Origin: Tianweitania aestuarii
GTDB lineage: Bacteria; Pseudomonadota; Alphaproteobacteria; Rhizobiales; Rhizobiaceae
Reading direction: 5' to 3'
Assembly (NCBI RefSeq): GCF_018457165.1
Contig: NZ_JAFMNX010000002.1
Location: 186,001-250,000, forward strand
Length of the DNA stretch: 64,000 nt
Shown: one piece after another, positions 26,573 to 34,929 of the stretch
How the letters are laid out: each line of letters opens with the position of its first letter
Position numbering within the stretch: the first letter of the stretch is position 1
Program-made: the position numbers and the translations under genes
The notes under the pieces: generated by a model
Database searches by the model: none
Told to the model about the DNA's origin: nothing
Seen by the model: the letters and a program-made list of their open reading frames with translations, nothing else

Positions 26573-28354
26573 TCAAACCAGCATCTTGCCCTTGGCGTCG
26601 ATCGCATTCGCCACCGCTTCATCCGTCGCCTCGTCCGGCAACAGCATCTCGTTATGCGCCTTGCCCGACGGGATCATGGGGAAGCAATTGGTGAGATTGG
26701 CAACGCGGCAATCAAACAGAACCGGCTTCTTCACCGACACCATCTCGTTGATCGCATCGTCGAGCTCATCCGGCTTGTCGCAGCGAATGCCGTGACCACC
26801 GTAAGCCTCCGCCAGCTTCACGAAGTCCGGCATCGCCTCGGTATAGGAATGCGACAGCCGGTTGCCGTGGAGCAGCTGCTGCCACTGCCGGACCATGCCC
26901 ATATACTGGTTGTTCAAGATAAAGATCTTGATTGGCGCTTCATATTGAACGGCCGTGGACATTTCCTGCATCGTCATCTGCACGGAAGCGTCACCGGCAA
27001 TATCGATCACGAGCGCGTCTGGGTGCGCGATCTGCACGCCGAGAGCTGCCGGCAAACCATAGCCCATCGTGCCCAGACCACCGGAGGTCATCCAGCGGTT
27101 CGGCTGATCGAAGCCGTAATGCTGGGCGGCCCACATCTGGTGCTGGCCGACTTCCGTCGTGATGTAGGTGTTCGGACCCTTGGTCAGTTCATACAAACGG
27201 CGCACCGCATGCTGCGGCATGATCACGTCGCGGTTCTCACGGAAAGCGAAACTGTCGCGTGCGCGCCAGCGCTGGATCTGCTCCCACCATGGCGCGAGCG
27301 CCTTGCGGTCAGTCTGGCCCGAAGCGCGCCACAAGCGCACCATGTCTTCGAGCACGCGGCCGACATCGCCGATGATCGGAACCTCGACATGCACGTTCTT
27401 GTTGATCGAAGACGGATCGATGTCGATGTGGATCTTGCGCGAGTTCGGCGCAAACGCGTCCAAACGGCCGGTGATGCGATCGTCGAAGCGCGCACCGACG
27501 CACAGCATGACATCGCAATCATGCATCACCATGTTGGCTTCATACGAGCCGTGCATGCCGAGCATGCCGAGCCAGTTGTCACCCGAAGCAGGATAAGCAC
27601 CGAGACCCATCAGCGTCGACGTGATCGGGAAGCCGGTCAGTTCCACCAGTTCGCGCAGCAACTGGCTGGCTTCCGAACCCGAATTGATGACGCCGCCGCC
27701 CGAATAGATCACCGGCTTCTTGGCCGTCGCCATCAGGGCGATCGCCTGTTTCACCGCTTCCAGATCCCCCTGGACCTTCGGGCGATAAGACGTGCGCGGA
27801 GCCAGCTGCGGCGGCGTATAGGTGCCAGTGGCGAACTGCACGTCCTTTGGCACGTCCACCAGAACCGGACCCGGACGCCCCGTCGTCGCGATGTGGAAGG
27901 CTTCGTGCAGGATGGCCGCGAGGTCGTTCACATCGCGCACCAGCCAGTTATGCTTGGTGCACGGACGCGTGATGCCGACCGTATCGGCTTCCTGAAACGC
28001 ATCGGAGCCGATCAAACCGGTGGGAACCTGGCCCGAGATGCAGACCAGCGGGATCGAGTCGAGAAGCGCGTCCTGCAACGGCGTCACGGCATTGGTTGCA
28101 CCGGGGCCGGAAGTCACCAGCATCACGCCGGCCTTTCCGGTTGCCCTTGCATAGCCTTCGGCTGCGTGTCCGGCGCCCTGCTCGTGGCGAACGAGGATGT
28201 GCTGGATCTCGTCCTGCTGGAACAGCTCGTCGTAAATCGGCAGAACGGCGCCGCCCGGATAGCCGAAGAGGTGCTTGACGCCGTTATCCTTGAGCGCCTG
28301 AACCACCATCTCCGCGCCGGTCATTTCGCGTTTGCCGCTGTCTTCGCTGGTCAT
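26573..28354 (-). CDS. ilvB: Acetolactate synthase large (catalytic) subunit
   Basis: A 593-residue thiamine-diphosphate enzyme catalysing the first common step of branched-chain amino acid synthesis. The Pyr domain starts TGAEMVVQALKDNGVKHLFGYPGG and holds the catalytic-type Glu in ILVRHEQGAGHAAEG. The central FAD/domain segment is followed by the PP domain with TSGGLGTMGYGLPAALG and the ThDP/Mg2+ motif GDASVQMTMQEMSTAVQ...NN. Full length and complete motifs. The ATG at 28354 follows GGGACGAC. A leader peptide and terminator upstream show control by attenuation. Confidence 0.96.
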   Translation of the reverse strand: MTSEDSGKREMTGAEMVVQALKDNGVKHLFGYPGGAVLPIYDELFQQDEIQHILVRHEQGAGHAAEGYARATGKAGVMLVTSGPGATNAVTPLQDALLDSIPLVCISGQVPTGLIGSDAFQEADTVGITRPCTKHNWLVRDVNDLAAILHEAFHIATTGRPGPVLVDVPKDVQFATGTYTPPQLAPRTSYRPKVQGDLEAVKQAIALMATAKKPVIYSGGGVINSGSEASQLLRELVELTGFPITSTLMGLGAYPASGDNWLGMLGMHGSYEANMVMHDCDVMLCVGARFDDRITGRLDAFAPNSRKIHIDIDPSSINKNVHVEVPIIGDVGRVLEDMVRLWRASGQTDRKALAPWWEQIQRWRARDSFAFRENRDVIMPQHAVRRLYELTKGPNTYITTEVGQHQMWAAQHYGFDQPNRWMTSGGLGTMGYGLPAALGVQIAHPDALVIDIAGDASVQMTMQEMSTAVQYEAPIKIFILNNQYMGMVRQWQQLLHGNRLSHSYTEAMPDFVKLAEAYGGHGIRCDKPDELDDAINEMVSVKKPVLFDCRVANLTNCFPMIPSGKAHNEMLLPDEATDEAVANAIDAKGKMLV

Positions 28355-28398
28355 TGTCGTCCCGCTTCTTAGCCGTATGTCGTGTGAAATCGAGGCAA

Positions 28399-28423
28399 TA
28401 AAAAAGGCCCCCGAGGGAGCCTT
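28399..28423 (-). terminator. Attenuator terminator of ilvBN
   Basis: On the minus strand AAGGCTCCC (28423-28415) pairs with GGGGGCCTT (28412-28404) with one wobble, followed by a run of T. It lies between the leader peptide and ilvB, about 45 bp before the ilvB start codon: the terminator half of a transcription attenuator. Confidence 0.92.
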
Positions 28424-28455
28424 CGTGATGCGCATGGGGTGCTTTCGCCCGGCGG

Positions 28456-28509
28456 TTACACCGCCTTGCCCACGCGCCTTCCTACTACGAGAATGAGTGC
28501 TGTTGTCAT
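28456..28509 (-). CDS. ilv leader peptide
   Basis: A 17-codon reading frame reading MTTALILVVGRRVGKAV and stop. Five consecutive codons (Leu, Ile, Leu, Val, Val) are branched-chain amino acids, and two further Val codons follow. It ends in a GGCGGT/ACCGCC hairpin (28451-28465) that can act as the pause or antiterminator stem before the terminator at 28399-28423. Ribosome stalling at scarce Leu/Ile/Val tRNAs would open ilvBN. No Shine-Dalgarno is present, and the putative -10 box lies only 8 bp upstream, so the leader may be translated from a leaderless mRNA. Confidence 0.88.
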   Translation of the reverse strand: MTTALILVVGRRVGKAV

Positions 28510-28517
28510 GGTGACGG

Positions 28518-28546
28518 ACCGTAGAGGCATCTTTCCGAAGCGTCAA
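28518..28546 (-). promoter_or_regulatory. Putative ilvBN promoter
   Basis: On the minus strand TTGACG (28546-28541) and TACGGT (28523-28518) are 17 bp apart. The -35 is strong and the -10 weak. The predicted start of transcription is within about 2 bases of the leader ATG at 28509. Confidence 0.55.
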
Positions 28547-28559
28547 TCCTGTTTAACAA

Positions 28560-28627
28560 GAAAGTGCCGGGCCGGTTTGAGGAGAAAGTGCCGGGCCGGT
28601 TCGGTGAGAAAGTGTCGCGATATTCGG
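28560..28627. repeat. 24-bp tandem repeat, two full and one degenerate copy
   Basis: Units start at 28560, 28584 and 28608 with GAAAGTGCCGGGCCGGTT in the first two; the third keeps GAAAGTG and then drifts. The array sits just upstream of the ilv promoter, between ilvB and the HerA-like gene. Confidence 0.85.
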
Positions 28628-28699
28628 CATACAACAAATAAGCCCAACCCTGCCTTAACCCCGCTTCGCTAAGCCGCTGACAGGACAAACGCGAAGCTG

Positions 28700-30499
28700 A
28701 TGATGATCGCCGGAACACACTTGCCGTATAACGGGGCAACGCTGCAGGAGCGCCGCGCCCAGCAACAACCGGATACGCGCATTCTCGGCCGCATCATCGC
28801 CTGTGACGGCGCGCAAGCGGTGATCGCGGCAAGAGCCGATGATGCCGACCAAGCTTCGCATTGGACGGTCGGGCGGATGATCTCCGTTAATCTCGGCGAC
28901 ATCCGCACCGTCGGCTTCGTCTATGAAATCGCGACCGCCGCGCCGACTTGGGAAACGGGCGCGGAGAACGCCATCAACGTCAAGATCGAGCTCGTCGGCG
29001 AAGTGCGCGACACGCCGGCAGGTCCTGTCTTCAACCGCGGTATCACCACCTATCCGCATCTCGGTGCAAATGCCCATCGCATTCGCGGTCGTGATCTTGA
29101 AGCCCTTTATGATTTGGGCGGCCGCCGCGCCATTTCGGTCGGCACGCTCAGCCAGGATGCGTCCATCGATGTCAGCGTCGCCATCGACGATTGTCTCAAC
29201 CGGCATTTCGCGGTTGTCGGCACGAGTGGCGTGGGCAAATCAACGGCCGTGTCGCTTCTGGTTCGCAAGGCAGTCGCCGCGCGTCCCGATCTGCGCGTGC
29301 TGATCTTCGACCCGCACAACGAATTCGCCACTGCTTTCCCCGGTCAGGCGCACCGCATCGATCTGTCCAGCCTCGACCTGCCCTTCTGGATGTTCCGGCT
29401 CGAAGAGCTGGCGGAAGTGCTGTTTCGCGGTCGAGCACCGGACACGAACGAAGTCGATCTTCTGCGCGAGCTCATTCCACAAGCCAAGCAGAACTATCGT
29501 GCCGGTGCGCAAGCCGGCCTCGTGCGTCGCTCCAGCGATAATGGCGGCATCACCGCCGATACGCCGATCCCCTACAGAATCGCCGACATCACCCGACAGC
29601 TCGACGAGCGTCTGGGCATGCTGGACAGCAAGGACATGCGCCCCGTTCTGCGCTCGTTGCGCGCCCGCATCGATGCGGCGGTAGCGGATCCGCGCTATCG
29701 TTTCATGTTCGCCTCGCACCTGATCGAAGACACGCTGCATCGCGCAATCGGCAGCGTGTTCCGCGTGCCGCATGAAGGCAAGCCGATCACCTGCTTTTCC
29801 ATGGCCGGCATGCCGTCGGAAGTAGTCAATGCCGTGTGCTCGGTTCTGGCCCGCCTCGCCTTCGATCTGGCAGAAGGCAGCGAAAACAAGCTGAAGATCC
29901 TCGTTCTGTGCGAGGAAGCCCACCGCTACATGCCGTCCGATCCGGCTCTCGGCTTCGCGCCCGTGCGCCACGCTTTGTCGCGCATCGCCAAGGAAGGCCG
30001 CAAATATGGCTGTTATCTCGGCGTCGTCACGCAGCGCCCGGGCGAGCTTGACGCGACCATCCTGTCGCAATGCTCGACGATCTTTGCCATGCGGCTCGCC
30101 AACGAGCACGACAAGGCGATCATCCGCTCGGCAATCTCGGACTCGTCTGCCTCCACCCTGTCCTTCCTGTCGTCGATGGGCCAGCGCGAAGCGATCGCCT
30201 TCGGCGAAGGCGTTGCCACCACGATGCGCCTGACCTTTGAAGAACAGCCGGCCCGGCTCTTGCCCGGCCACCATAATGGCGACGACGACGACACCGGTCA
30301 CAGCGACGACGTCGATCTCGCACGCATCATCCATCGTCTGCGCGCGACCCAGCAACCGGATCAGGGCACGGCCAGCGAAACAAGGAGCTCGGAGCCGTTA
30401 CCGTCCGCAGCCGAGCGCATGTCCGCTCCGGCAGACCGCGATCGCGAACCCTCGCTGTATCTGCGCCGCGCAACGGACACCCGCTTCGGCAAGCTTTAG
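28700..30499 (+). CDS. HerA-like DNA-translocating ATPase (DUF87)
   Basis: A 599-residue P-loop ATPase. A HAS-barrel-like N-terminus (GRIIACDGAQAVIAARADD) is followed by Walker A GTSGVGKS (174-181), Walker B LKILVLCEEAHRYMP, the arginine-finger region SRIAKEGRKYGCYLGVVTQRPGELD, and the C-terminal MRLANEHDKAIIRSAISD. HerA hexamers pump DNA, classically with the NurA nuclease, and also serve in defence systems; no nuclease gene lies next to this one. Stand-alone DUF87 ATPases of this size are widespread in Hyphomicrobiales chromosomes. An ATG at 28703 is an equally good start. It converges on miaA. Confidence 0.88.
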   Translation: MMIAGTHLPYNGATLQERRAQQQPDTRILGRIIACDGAQAVIAARADDADQASHWTVGRMISVNLGDIRTVGFVYEIATAAPTWETGAENAINVKIELVGEVRDTPAGPVFNRGITTYPHLGANAHRIRGRDLEALYDLGGRRAISVGTLSQDASIDVSVAIDDCLNRHFAVVGTSGVGKSTAVSLLVRKAVAARPDLRVLIFDPHNEFATAFPGQAHRIDLSSLDLPFWMFRLEELAEVLFRGRAPDTNEVDLLRELIPQAKQNYRAGAQAGLVRRSSDNGGITADTPIPYRIADITRQLDERLGMLDSKDMRPVLRSLRARIDAAVADPRYRFMFASHLIEDTLHRAIGSVFRVPHEGKPITCFSMAGMPSEVVNAVCSVLARLAFDLAEGSENKLKILVLCEEAHRYMPSDPALGFAPVRHALSRIAKEGRKYGCYLGVVTQRPGELDATILSQCSTIFAMRLANEHDKAIIRSAISDSSASTLSFLSSMGQREAIAFGEGVATTMRLTFEEQPARLLPGHHNGDDDDTGHSDDVDLARIIHRLRATQQPDQGTASETRSSEPLPSAAERMSAPADRDREPSLYLRRATDTRFGKL

Positions 30500-30519
30500 C
30501 GCGCGGCCCGACCAGGCGC

Positions 30520-31437
30520 CTACTCGAAGCCGGAAATCCGCTGCCATTCCGGCCCGAACTGGTTGCGGAACCAGGTCGATTGCCGCCGCGCATATTGTCT
30601 TGTCGCGATCTTGGCACGCTCAATCGCATCCGCCAGTGGCATGCGGTCGGCCAGCACTTCGCCAAGCTCGCGCACGCCGATCGCCTTCATCGCAGGCACA
30701 GCCGGATCGGGATCGAGCGCAAGCAGCGCGGCCACCTCATCCAGCGCGCCCTCTTCCACCATACGATCGAAGCGCCGATTGATCCGCTCCACCAGCACCG
30801 CGCGGTCTGGTTCGATGACCTGGAACGACGCACTCGCCCGATCGATCAAGGCTGGTCTGCTATCCGCCTGCCATTCGGAAATCGACCGACCCGACGTTTC
30901 CAGCACTTCGAGCGCCCGCACGATCCGCTGCCCGTCGCCGGGACGCAGCGCGGCAGCCATCTTGGGATCTTCGGCGCGCAGGATGCGATGGAGCTTGTCA
31001 GGCCCCTCTTCGTGCAGCTTGTAACGCCAGCGATCGCGAATATGCGGCGGGATCGTCGGCATTTCGGCGAACCCCTCCACCAGAGCACGGAAATAAAGCC
31101 CCGTGCCCCCAACGAAAATCAGGGGCCGTTCACCGTCTCGCGCAGCCAGTGCCGCGACATCGCGCAACCACGACCCCGTCGAGAACGCAATTGTCGGCGC
31201 AACATGCCCGTAAAGCCGATGCGGCGCTTGGCCGAGATCGGCCTCGCCGGGGCGCGCCGTCACGACCCGCAGCACGTCGTAAACCTGCATGGAGTCGGCG
31301 TTGACGATGAGCGCCCCGTTAGCGCGCGCCAGCCGCAGGGCCAGCGCCGACTTGCCGCTGGCAGTCGGCCCCGCTATCAGGGTTGCATTGCGGATCAAGC
31401 CTGCCGCCGTCCTCGAACTGTCAGCCGAAACGCTCAT
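30520..31437 (-). CDS. miaA: tRNA dimethylallyltransferase
   Basis: A 305-residue enzyme that adds an isopentenyl group to A37 of tRNAs reading UNN codons. Walker A-like GPTASGKS lies at 23-30, DSMQVY at the substrate site, and [19 protein letters not shown] and GVRELGEVL toward the C-terminus, with the tRNA-binding [15 protein letters not shown]. The ATG at 31437 overlaps the serB start codon on the other strand within one CATG; a GTG at 31452 is an alternative. GAGGG lies upstream. Confidence 0.95.
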   Translation of the reverse strand: MSVSADSSRTAAGLIRNATLIAGPTASGKSALALRLARANGALIVNADSMQVYDVLRVVTARPGEADLGQAPHRLYGHVAPTIAFSTGSWLRDVAALAARDGERPLIFVGGTGLYFRALVEGFAEMPTIPPHIRDRWRYKLHEEGPDKLHRILRAEDPKMAAALRPGDGQRIVRALEVLETSGRSISEWQADSRPALIDRASASFQVIEPDRAVLVERINRRFDRMVEEGALDEVAALLALDPDPAVPAMKAIGVRELGEVLADRMPLADAIERAKIATRQYARRQSTWFRNQFGPEWQRISGFE

Positions 31438-32323
31438 GTCCCTCGTCGTCACACTCGTTTGTCATCCCGCGCGCCCAACCCTCACTGCCGAACTTACCGG
31501 CCGCGTTGCGGAAGCGATCGGTGCCGGTCCGGCAACCTGGCTTAGCGAAAGCGTCGCCTGCGATCTCACGCCTGCGGCCGACCTCGACAAGCACGCCATC
31601 GAACGCCTCGGCCGTGAAGCTCTAGCCGATCACCCCGTCGACATCATAGTGCAGACTGCGGAAAACCGCAGGAAGAAAGTCCTCATCGCCGACATGGATT
31701 CGACGATGATCGATCAGGAATGCATCGACGAGCTGGCAGCCGAAGTCGGCTTGAAGGAGCACGTCGCCGCCATCACCGCCCGCGCCATGAACGGCGAGAT
31801 CGCATTCGAGCCTGCTTTGCGCGAGCGCGTCGCCTTGCTGAAGGGTCTGGAAACCAGCGTCATCGCTAAGGTGATCGACAGCCGCATCCATCTTGCATCC
31901 GGCGGCCGAACGCTTGTGGCGACCATGCACGCCAATGGCGCCCACACCGCGCTGATCTCCGGCGGCTTTCTCGATTTCACCAACCCGATTGCCGCAAAGC
32001 TTGGCTTCGATGAAAACCGCGCCAACACTCTGCTTTCCGAAGATGGCCGCTTCTCCGGACTGGTCGCCGAGCCGATCCTTGGCCGCGAAGCCAAGGCGCA
32101 AGCGCTGCAGGAAATCGTCACGCAACGCGGCGTAACGCTCGACGACGCGCTTGCCGTCGGAGACGGCGCCAACGATCTCGGCATGATCCAGCTCGCCGGC
32201 AGCGGCGTCGCCTTGCATGCCAAGCCGACCGTCGCCGAACAGGCATCCATCCGCATCGACCATGGCGACCTCACCGCCCTGCTCTATCTCCAGGGCTACA
32301 GCCAATCGGATTTCGTTTCGTGA
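31436..32323 (+). CDS. serB: Phosphoserine phosphatase
   Basis: A 295-residue HAD-superfamily phosphatase, last step of serine synthesis. A degenerate ACT-like N-terminal part precedes the catalytic [16 protein letters not shown] (Asp86 and Asp88), the SGG motif in [12 protein letters not shown], and the metal-binding [25 protein letters not shown]. The start codon shares the CATG palindrome with divergent miaA. The last codon overlaps the GTG start of the GNAT gene, so the two are translationally coupled. Confidence 0.96.
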   Translation: MSLVVTLVCHPARPTLTAELTGRVAEAIGAGPATWLSESVACDLTPAADLDKHAIERLGREALADHPVDIIVQTAENRRKKVLIADMDSTMIDQECIDELAAEVGLKEHVAAITARAMNGEIAFEPALRERVALLKGLETSVIAKVIDSRIHLASGGRTLVATMHANGAHTALISGGFLDFTNPIAAKLGFDENRANTLLSEDGRFSGLVAEPILGREAKAQALQEIVTQRGVTLDDALAVGDGANDLGMIQLAGSGVALHAKPTVAEQASIRIDHGDLTALLYLQGYSQSDFVS

Positions 32324-32892
32324 AACCGCTCCGCACCAGACGCCTGATCCTGCGCAATTGGGAAGATCGCGACCGCGAGCTCTTCCACGAGATCAACTCC
32401 GACCCCGAAGTCATGCGCTTCTTTCCCATGCGCCGCGACCGAGACGAGTCGGATGCTGTGATGGATCGCCTAAAATCCGAGATCGATCGCGATGGTTACG
32501 GCTTCGCCGCCGTGGAACTCGCGCAGACCGGCGAGACCGTCGGCTTTGTCGGCATCCGCAAAAATCCGAGCATCGTGCATCTGTCACCCGATGCCACTGA
32601 AATTGGCTGGCGCCTCAAGCGCAACACCTGGGGCAAAGGCTATGCCACCGAAGCTGCGCGCGAATGGCTGCGCTTCGGATTCGAGGAAGTCGGCCTGGAG
32701 GAGATCATCTCCTTCGCCGTCGCATCCAACACCTGGTCGCTGGCGGTCATGGAGCGTATCGGCATGGTGCATGACGAAGCCGGTGACTTCGACCATGACG
32801 ACGTGCCCGAAACCCACCCGCATCTCAAGCGTCATGCGCTTTATCGGCTGAGCCGCACGGACTGGAAGAAGACAAGGGAAGCAGGCACTTGA
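32320..32892 (+). CDS. GNAT acetyltransferase (RimJ/RimL type)
   Basis: A 190-residue acetyltransferase of the Acetyltransf_3 group. TRRLILRNWEDRDRELFHEINSDPEVMRFF opens the fold, EIGWRLKRNTWGKGYATEAAREWLRFGFEEV gives the acetyl-CoA pyrophosphate loop, and FAVASNTWSLAVMERIGM ends it. Such enzymes acetylate protein N-termini, antibiotics or small amines; the substrate is unknown. It starts with GTG in a 4-bp overlap with serB. Confidence 0.92.
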   Translation: MKPLRTRRLILRNWEDRDRELFHEINSDPEVMRFFPMRRDRDESDAVMDRLKSEIDRDGYGFAAVELAQTGETVGFVGIRKNPSIVHLSPDATEIGWRLKRNTWGKGYATEAAREWLRFGFEEVGLEEIISFAVASNTWSLAVMERIGMVHDEAGDFDHDDVPETHPHLKRHALYRLSRTDWKKTREAGT

Positions 32893-32956
32893 GCCCTCTT
32901 CCAGACTCGATCTTTGAAGTCGCTAAAGCAGGACGGTAGCGCTTACGCAACCGTCC

Positions 32957-32997
32957 CAAAAAGCGAAACAGCCCAGCGCCCCATAGGCTTGCTGGGC
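32957..32997 (-). terminator. Terminator of degP transcript
   Basis: GCCCAGC (32971-32977) and GCTGGGC (32991-32997) pair perfectly. On the minus strand the stem is followed by TGTTTCGCTTTTTGG, a T-rich tail. It lies 20 bp past the degP stop. Confidence 0.6.
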
Positions 32998-33017
32998 CTC
33001 GGTAAAGCCTGTGAGCC

Positions 33018-34583
33018 TTACTCGATACGCAACGTCACGAAGCGAAGCTCGCCGGTCTTTGAGGCCAGCATCAGAAGCGCGTTCTTGCGCCCCTGCTCCT
33101 TCAGCCTTTGAACACGATCGAGCACATCCTTCGGTGATGACACCGATTCCTGCCCGATCTCGGTGATCACTTCGCCAGGCTCAATGCCCTTCTCGCTCGC
33201 AGCCGACCCTTCGGCGACTTCCGTAATCAGGACGCCGGAAACTTCCTTGGCGATCGAAAACGCCTCGCGCTGTTCGTCGGTCAGCTCACCGATCGTCATG
33301 CCCAGTGTGGCGGCATTTTCGACTGCGTCCGGCTGTTCCGCTTCGGCTTCCGGTGCGTCGGTGCCCTCGGCAACATCCATTTCTTCGCTGTCTTCCAGCC
33401 GGCCCAGGGTTACCTGTACCGTCTGCTCGACACCCTTGCGCACGATCACCACGTCGACCGCCTTGCCCACCGGGCTATCGGCCACGACGCGCGGCAGGTC
33501 GCGCATTTCGCGGACTTCCTTGCCATCGAACTTCAGCACCACATCGCCCGGCTGGATCACGCCATTATCGACAGGTCCACCCTTGATGATGCCGGCAACG
33601 AGCGCGCCATGCGCGCGGTCCATGTTCAGGCTTTCGGCAATGTCGTCGGTCACCGGCTGGATGCGCACGCCCAGCCATCCGCGCCGCGTTTCACCGAATT
33701 CACGGATCTGCGACACAACGCTCGACGCCATCTTGGCCGGAATCGAGAAGCCGATGCCGATCGAGCCGCCCGAGGGCGAGATGATGGCCGTGTTGATGCC
33801 GATGACCTCACCGCGCATGTTGAACAGCGGACCGCCCGAATTGCCGCGATTGATGGCGGCATCGGTCTGGATGAAGTCGTCATAGGGGCCGGAATTGATG
33901 TCGCGATTGCGCGCCGAGATGATGCCGACCGTCACGGTTCCGCCGAGACCAAACGGGTTGCCGACGGCCATCACCCAGTCGCCGATCCGCATCTGGTCGG
34001 AATCGCCGAACTGAACCGATGTTAGCTTGCGCGCCGCCGGATCGACCTTCAACACGGCCAGATCGGTTTTGGTGTCGCGGCCAAGAAGCTCGGCCTTGAG
34101 CTTGCCGCCATCGGCAAAGATCACCTCGATCGCGTCGGCATCGGCGATCACATGGTTGTTGGTGACCACGATGCCTTCTTTCGCATCGATCACGAAGCCC
34201 GAGCCGAGCGACTGCACGTCGCGCGGCCCCTGGTTCTGGCCTTCGCGGTTCTTGAAGAAGTCGTCGAAGAAGTCCTGGAACGGCGAACCTTCCGGCAGTT
34301 CCGGCATCGGAACGGGACCATCCCCTTCCGTCCCCGTCACATGCTGGGAGGTCGAGATGTTCACAACGGCGCCAAGCAGATCTTCGGCAAGATCGGCAAC
34401 GGAGGCCGGCCCCTGGATCGGCGACGGCTGCGCCGGCTGCCCCTGTGGAACGCTTGGAGCGGGTGCAGCAGGCGGCACGGCGGGCGCTGCCGGCTGCGCG
34501 AAAGCTGGTGAAAGGCTGCTGGTGGCGACAAGCGCCACAGCTGTCAGAAGGCGGATGCTGGTCCGTACCCCGGTTGACGTCAT
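33018..34583 (-). CDS. degP: DegP/Do family periplasmic serine protease
   Basis: A 521-residue HtrA protease. It has a Sec signal peptide ending SPAFA, a Pro/Ala-rich linker, and a trypsin-like domain with the triad His144 (TNNHVIAD), Asp174 (KTDLAVLKV) and Ser249 (RGNSGGPLF). Two PDZ domains follow (GWLGVRIQPV and the C-terminal SGVLITEVAEGSAASEKGIEPGEVI). It degrades or refolds damaged envelope proteins. The ATG at 34583 follows GGAGAAG. It lies downstream of hflK-hflC-DUF2065 on the same strand, a grouping typical of alphaproteobacteria, with a large hairpin in the gap. Confidence 0.95.
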   Translation of the reverse strand: MTSTGVRTSIRLLTAVALVATSSLSPAFAQPAAPAVPPAAPAPSVPQGQPAQPSPIQGPASVADLAEDLLGAVVNISTSQHVTGTEGDGPVPMPELPEGSPFQDFFDDFFKNREGQNQGPRDVQSLGSGFVIDAKEGIVVTNNHVIADADAIEVIFADGGKLKAELLGRDTKTDLAVLKVDPAARKLTSVQFGDSDQMRIGDWVMAVGNPFGLGGTVTVGIISARNRDINSGPYDDFIQTDAAINRGNSGGPLFNMRGEVIGINTAIISPSGGSIGIGFSIPAKMASSVVSQIREFGETRRGWLGVRIQPVTDDIAESLNMDRAHGALVAGIIKGGPVDNGVIQPGDVVLKFDGKEVREMRDLPRVVADSPVGKAVDVVIVRKGVEQTVQVTLGRLEDSEEMDVAEGTDAPEAEAEQPDAVENAATLGMTIGELTDEQREAFSIAKEVSGVLITEVAEGSAASEKGIEPGEVITEIGQESVSSPKDVLDRVQRLKEQGRKNALLMLASKTGELRFVTLRIE

Positions 34584-34650
34584 GACACTTCTCCGATCAC
34601 CCGATATCCTGGATCCAGCGCTGGGGATCAGAAGAATCCCGAGCGAAGCA

Positions 34651-34712
34651 ATGGGGTGCATGATTGCGAGAAATGAGGCGCGTTTGCGACCCTCATTTCT
34701 CATGCACCCCAT
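34651..34712. repeat. Large inverted repeat between DUF2065 gene and degP
   Basis: Both arms read ATGGGGTGCAT then GAGAAATGAGG (right arm as its complement). The left arm 34651-34678 carries six extra bases between the two blocks; the right arm is 34691-34712. The result is a 22-bp perfect stem with one 6-nt bulge and a 12-nt loop. No T-run follows on the degP side. Confidence 0.9.
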
Positions 34713-34731
34713 AAATCCTGTGTGAAAGGCG

Positions 34732-34917
34732 TCAGCCCCGGATGACCCAGATCAGCACGACGCCGGCAAGCATGGCGATCAGACCGCCAGCCCGCAGCAC
34801 CGTATCGGATGTTCCGCGCACCTCCTCGGCGAGGCGGCGCGCGAAAAAGGGAAAGCCGCAATAAACCAGGCCTTCGATCACCAGAACGAGGCCGATTGCG
34901 TCCAGAAAATCGTTCAC
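34732..34917 (-). CDS. DUF2065 small membrane protein
   Basis: A 61-residue protein with two hydrophobic segments (LDAIGLVLVIEGLVYCGFPFF and AGGLIAMLAGVVLIWVI) and the family's central RRLAEEVR. DUF2065 (YjeT) proteins are small inner-membrane proteins nearly always encoded beside hflK-hflC. They are thought to act with the HflKC-FtsH complex, but no activity is known. It starts 12 bp after the hflC stop. Confidence 0.92.
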   Translation of the reverse strand: MNDFLDAIGLVLVIEGLVYCGFPFFARRLAEEVRGTSDTVLRAGGLIAMLAGVVLIWVIRG

Positions 34918-34929
34918 GCGAGCGAACGA

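Noticed and set aside
28700-30499. HerA-like ATPase as part of a HerA-based defence system
   Set aside because: No nuclease, DUF4297 or Sir2 partner gene is adjacent; its base composition matches the core genome and it sits between ilvB and miaA.
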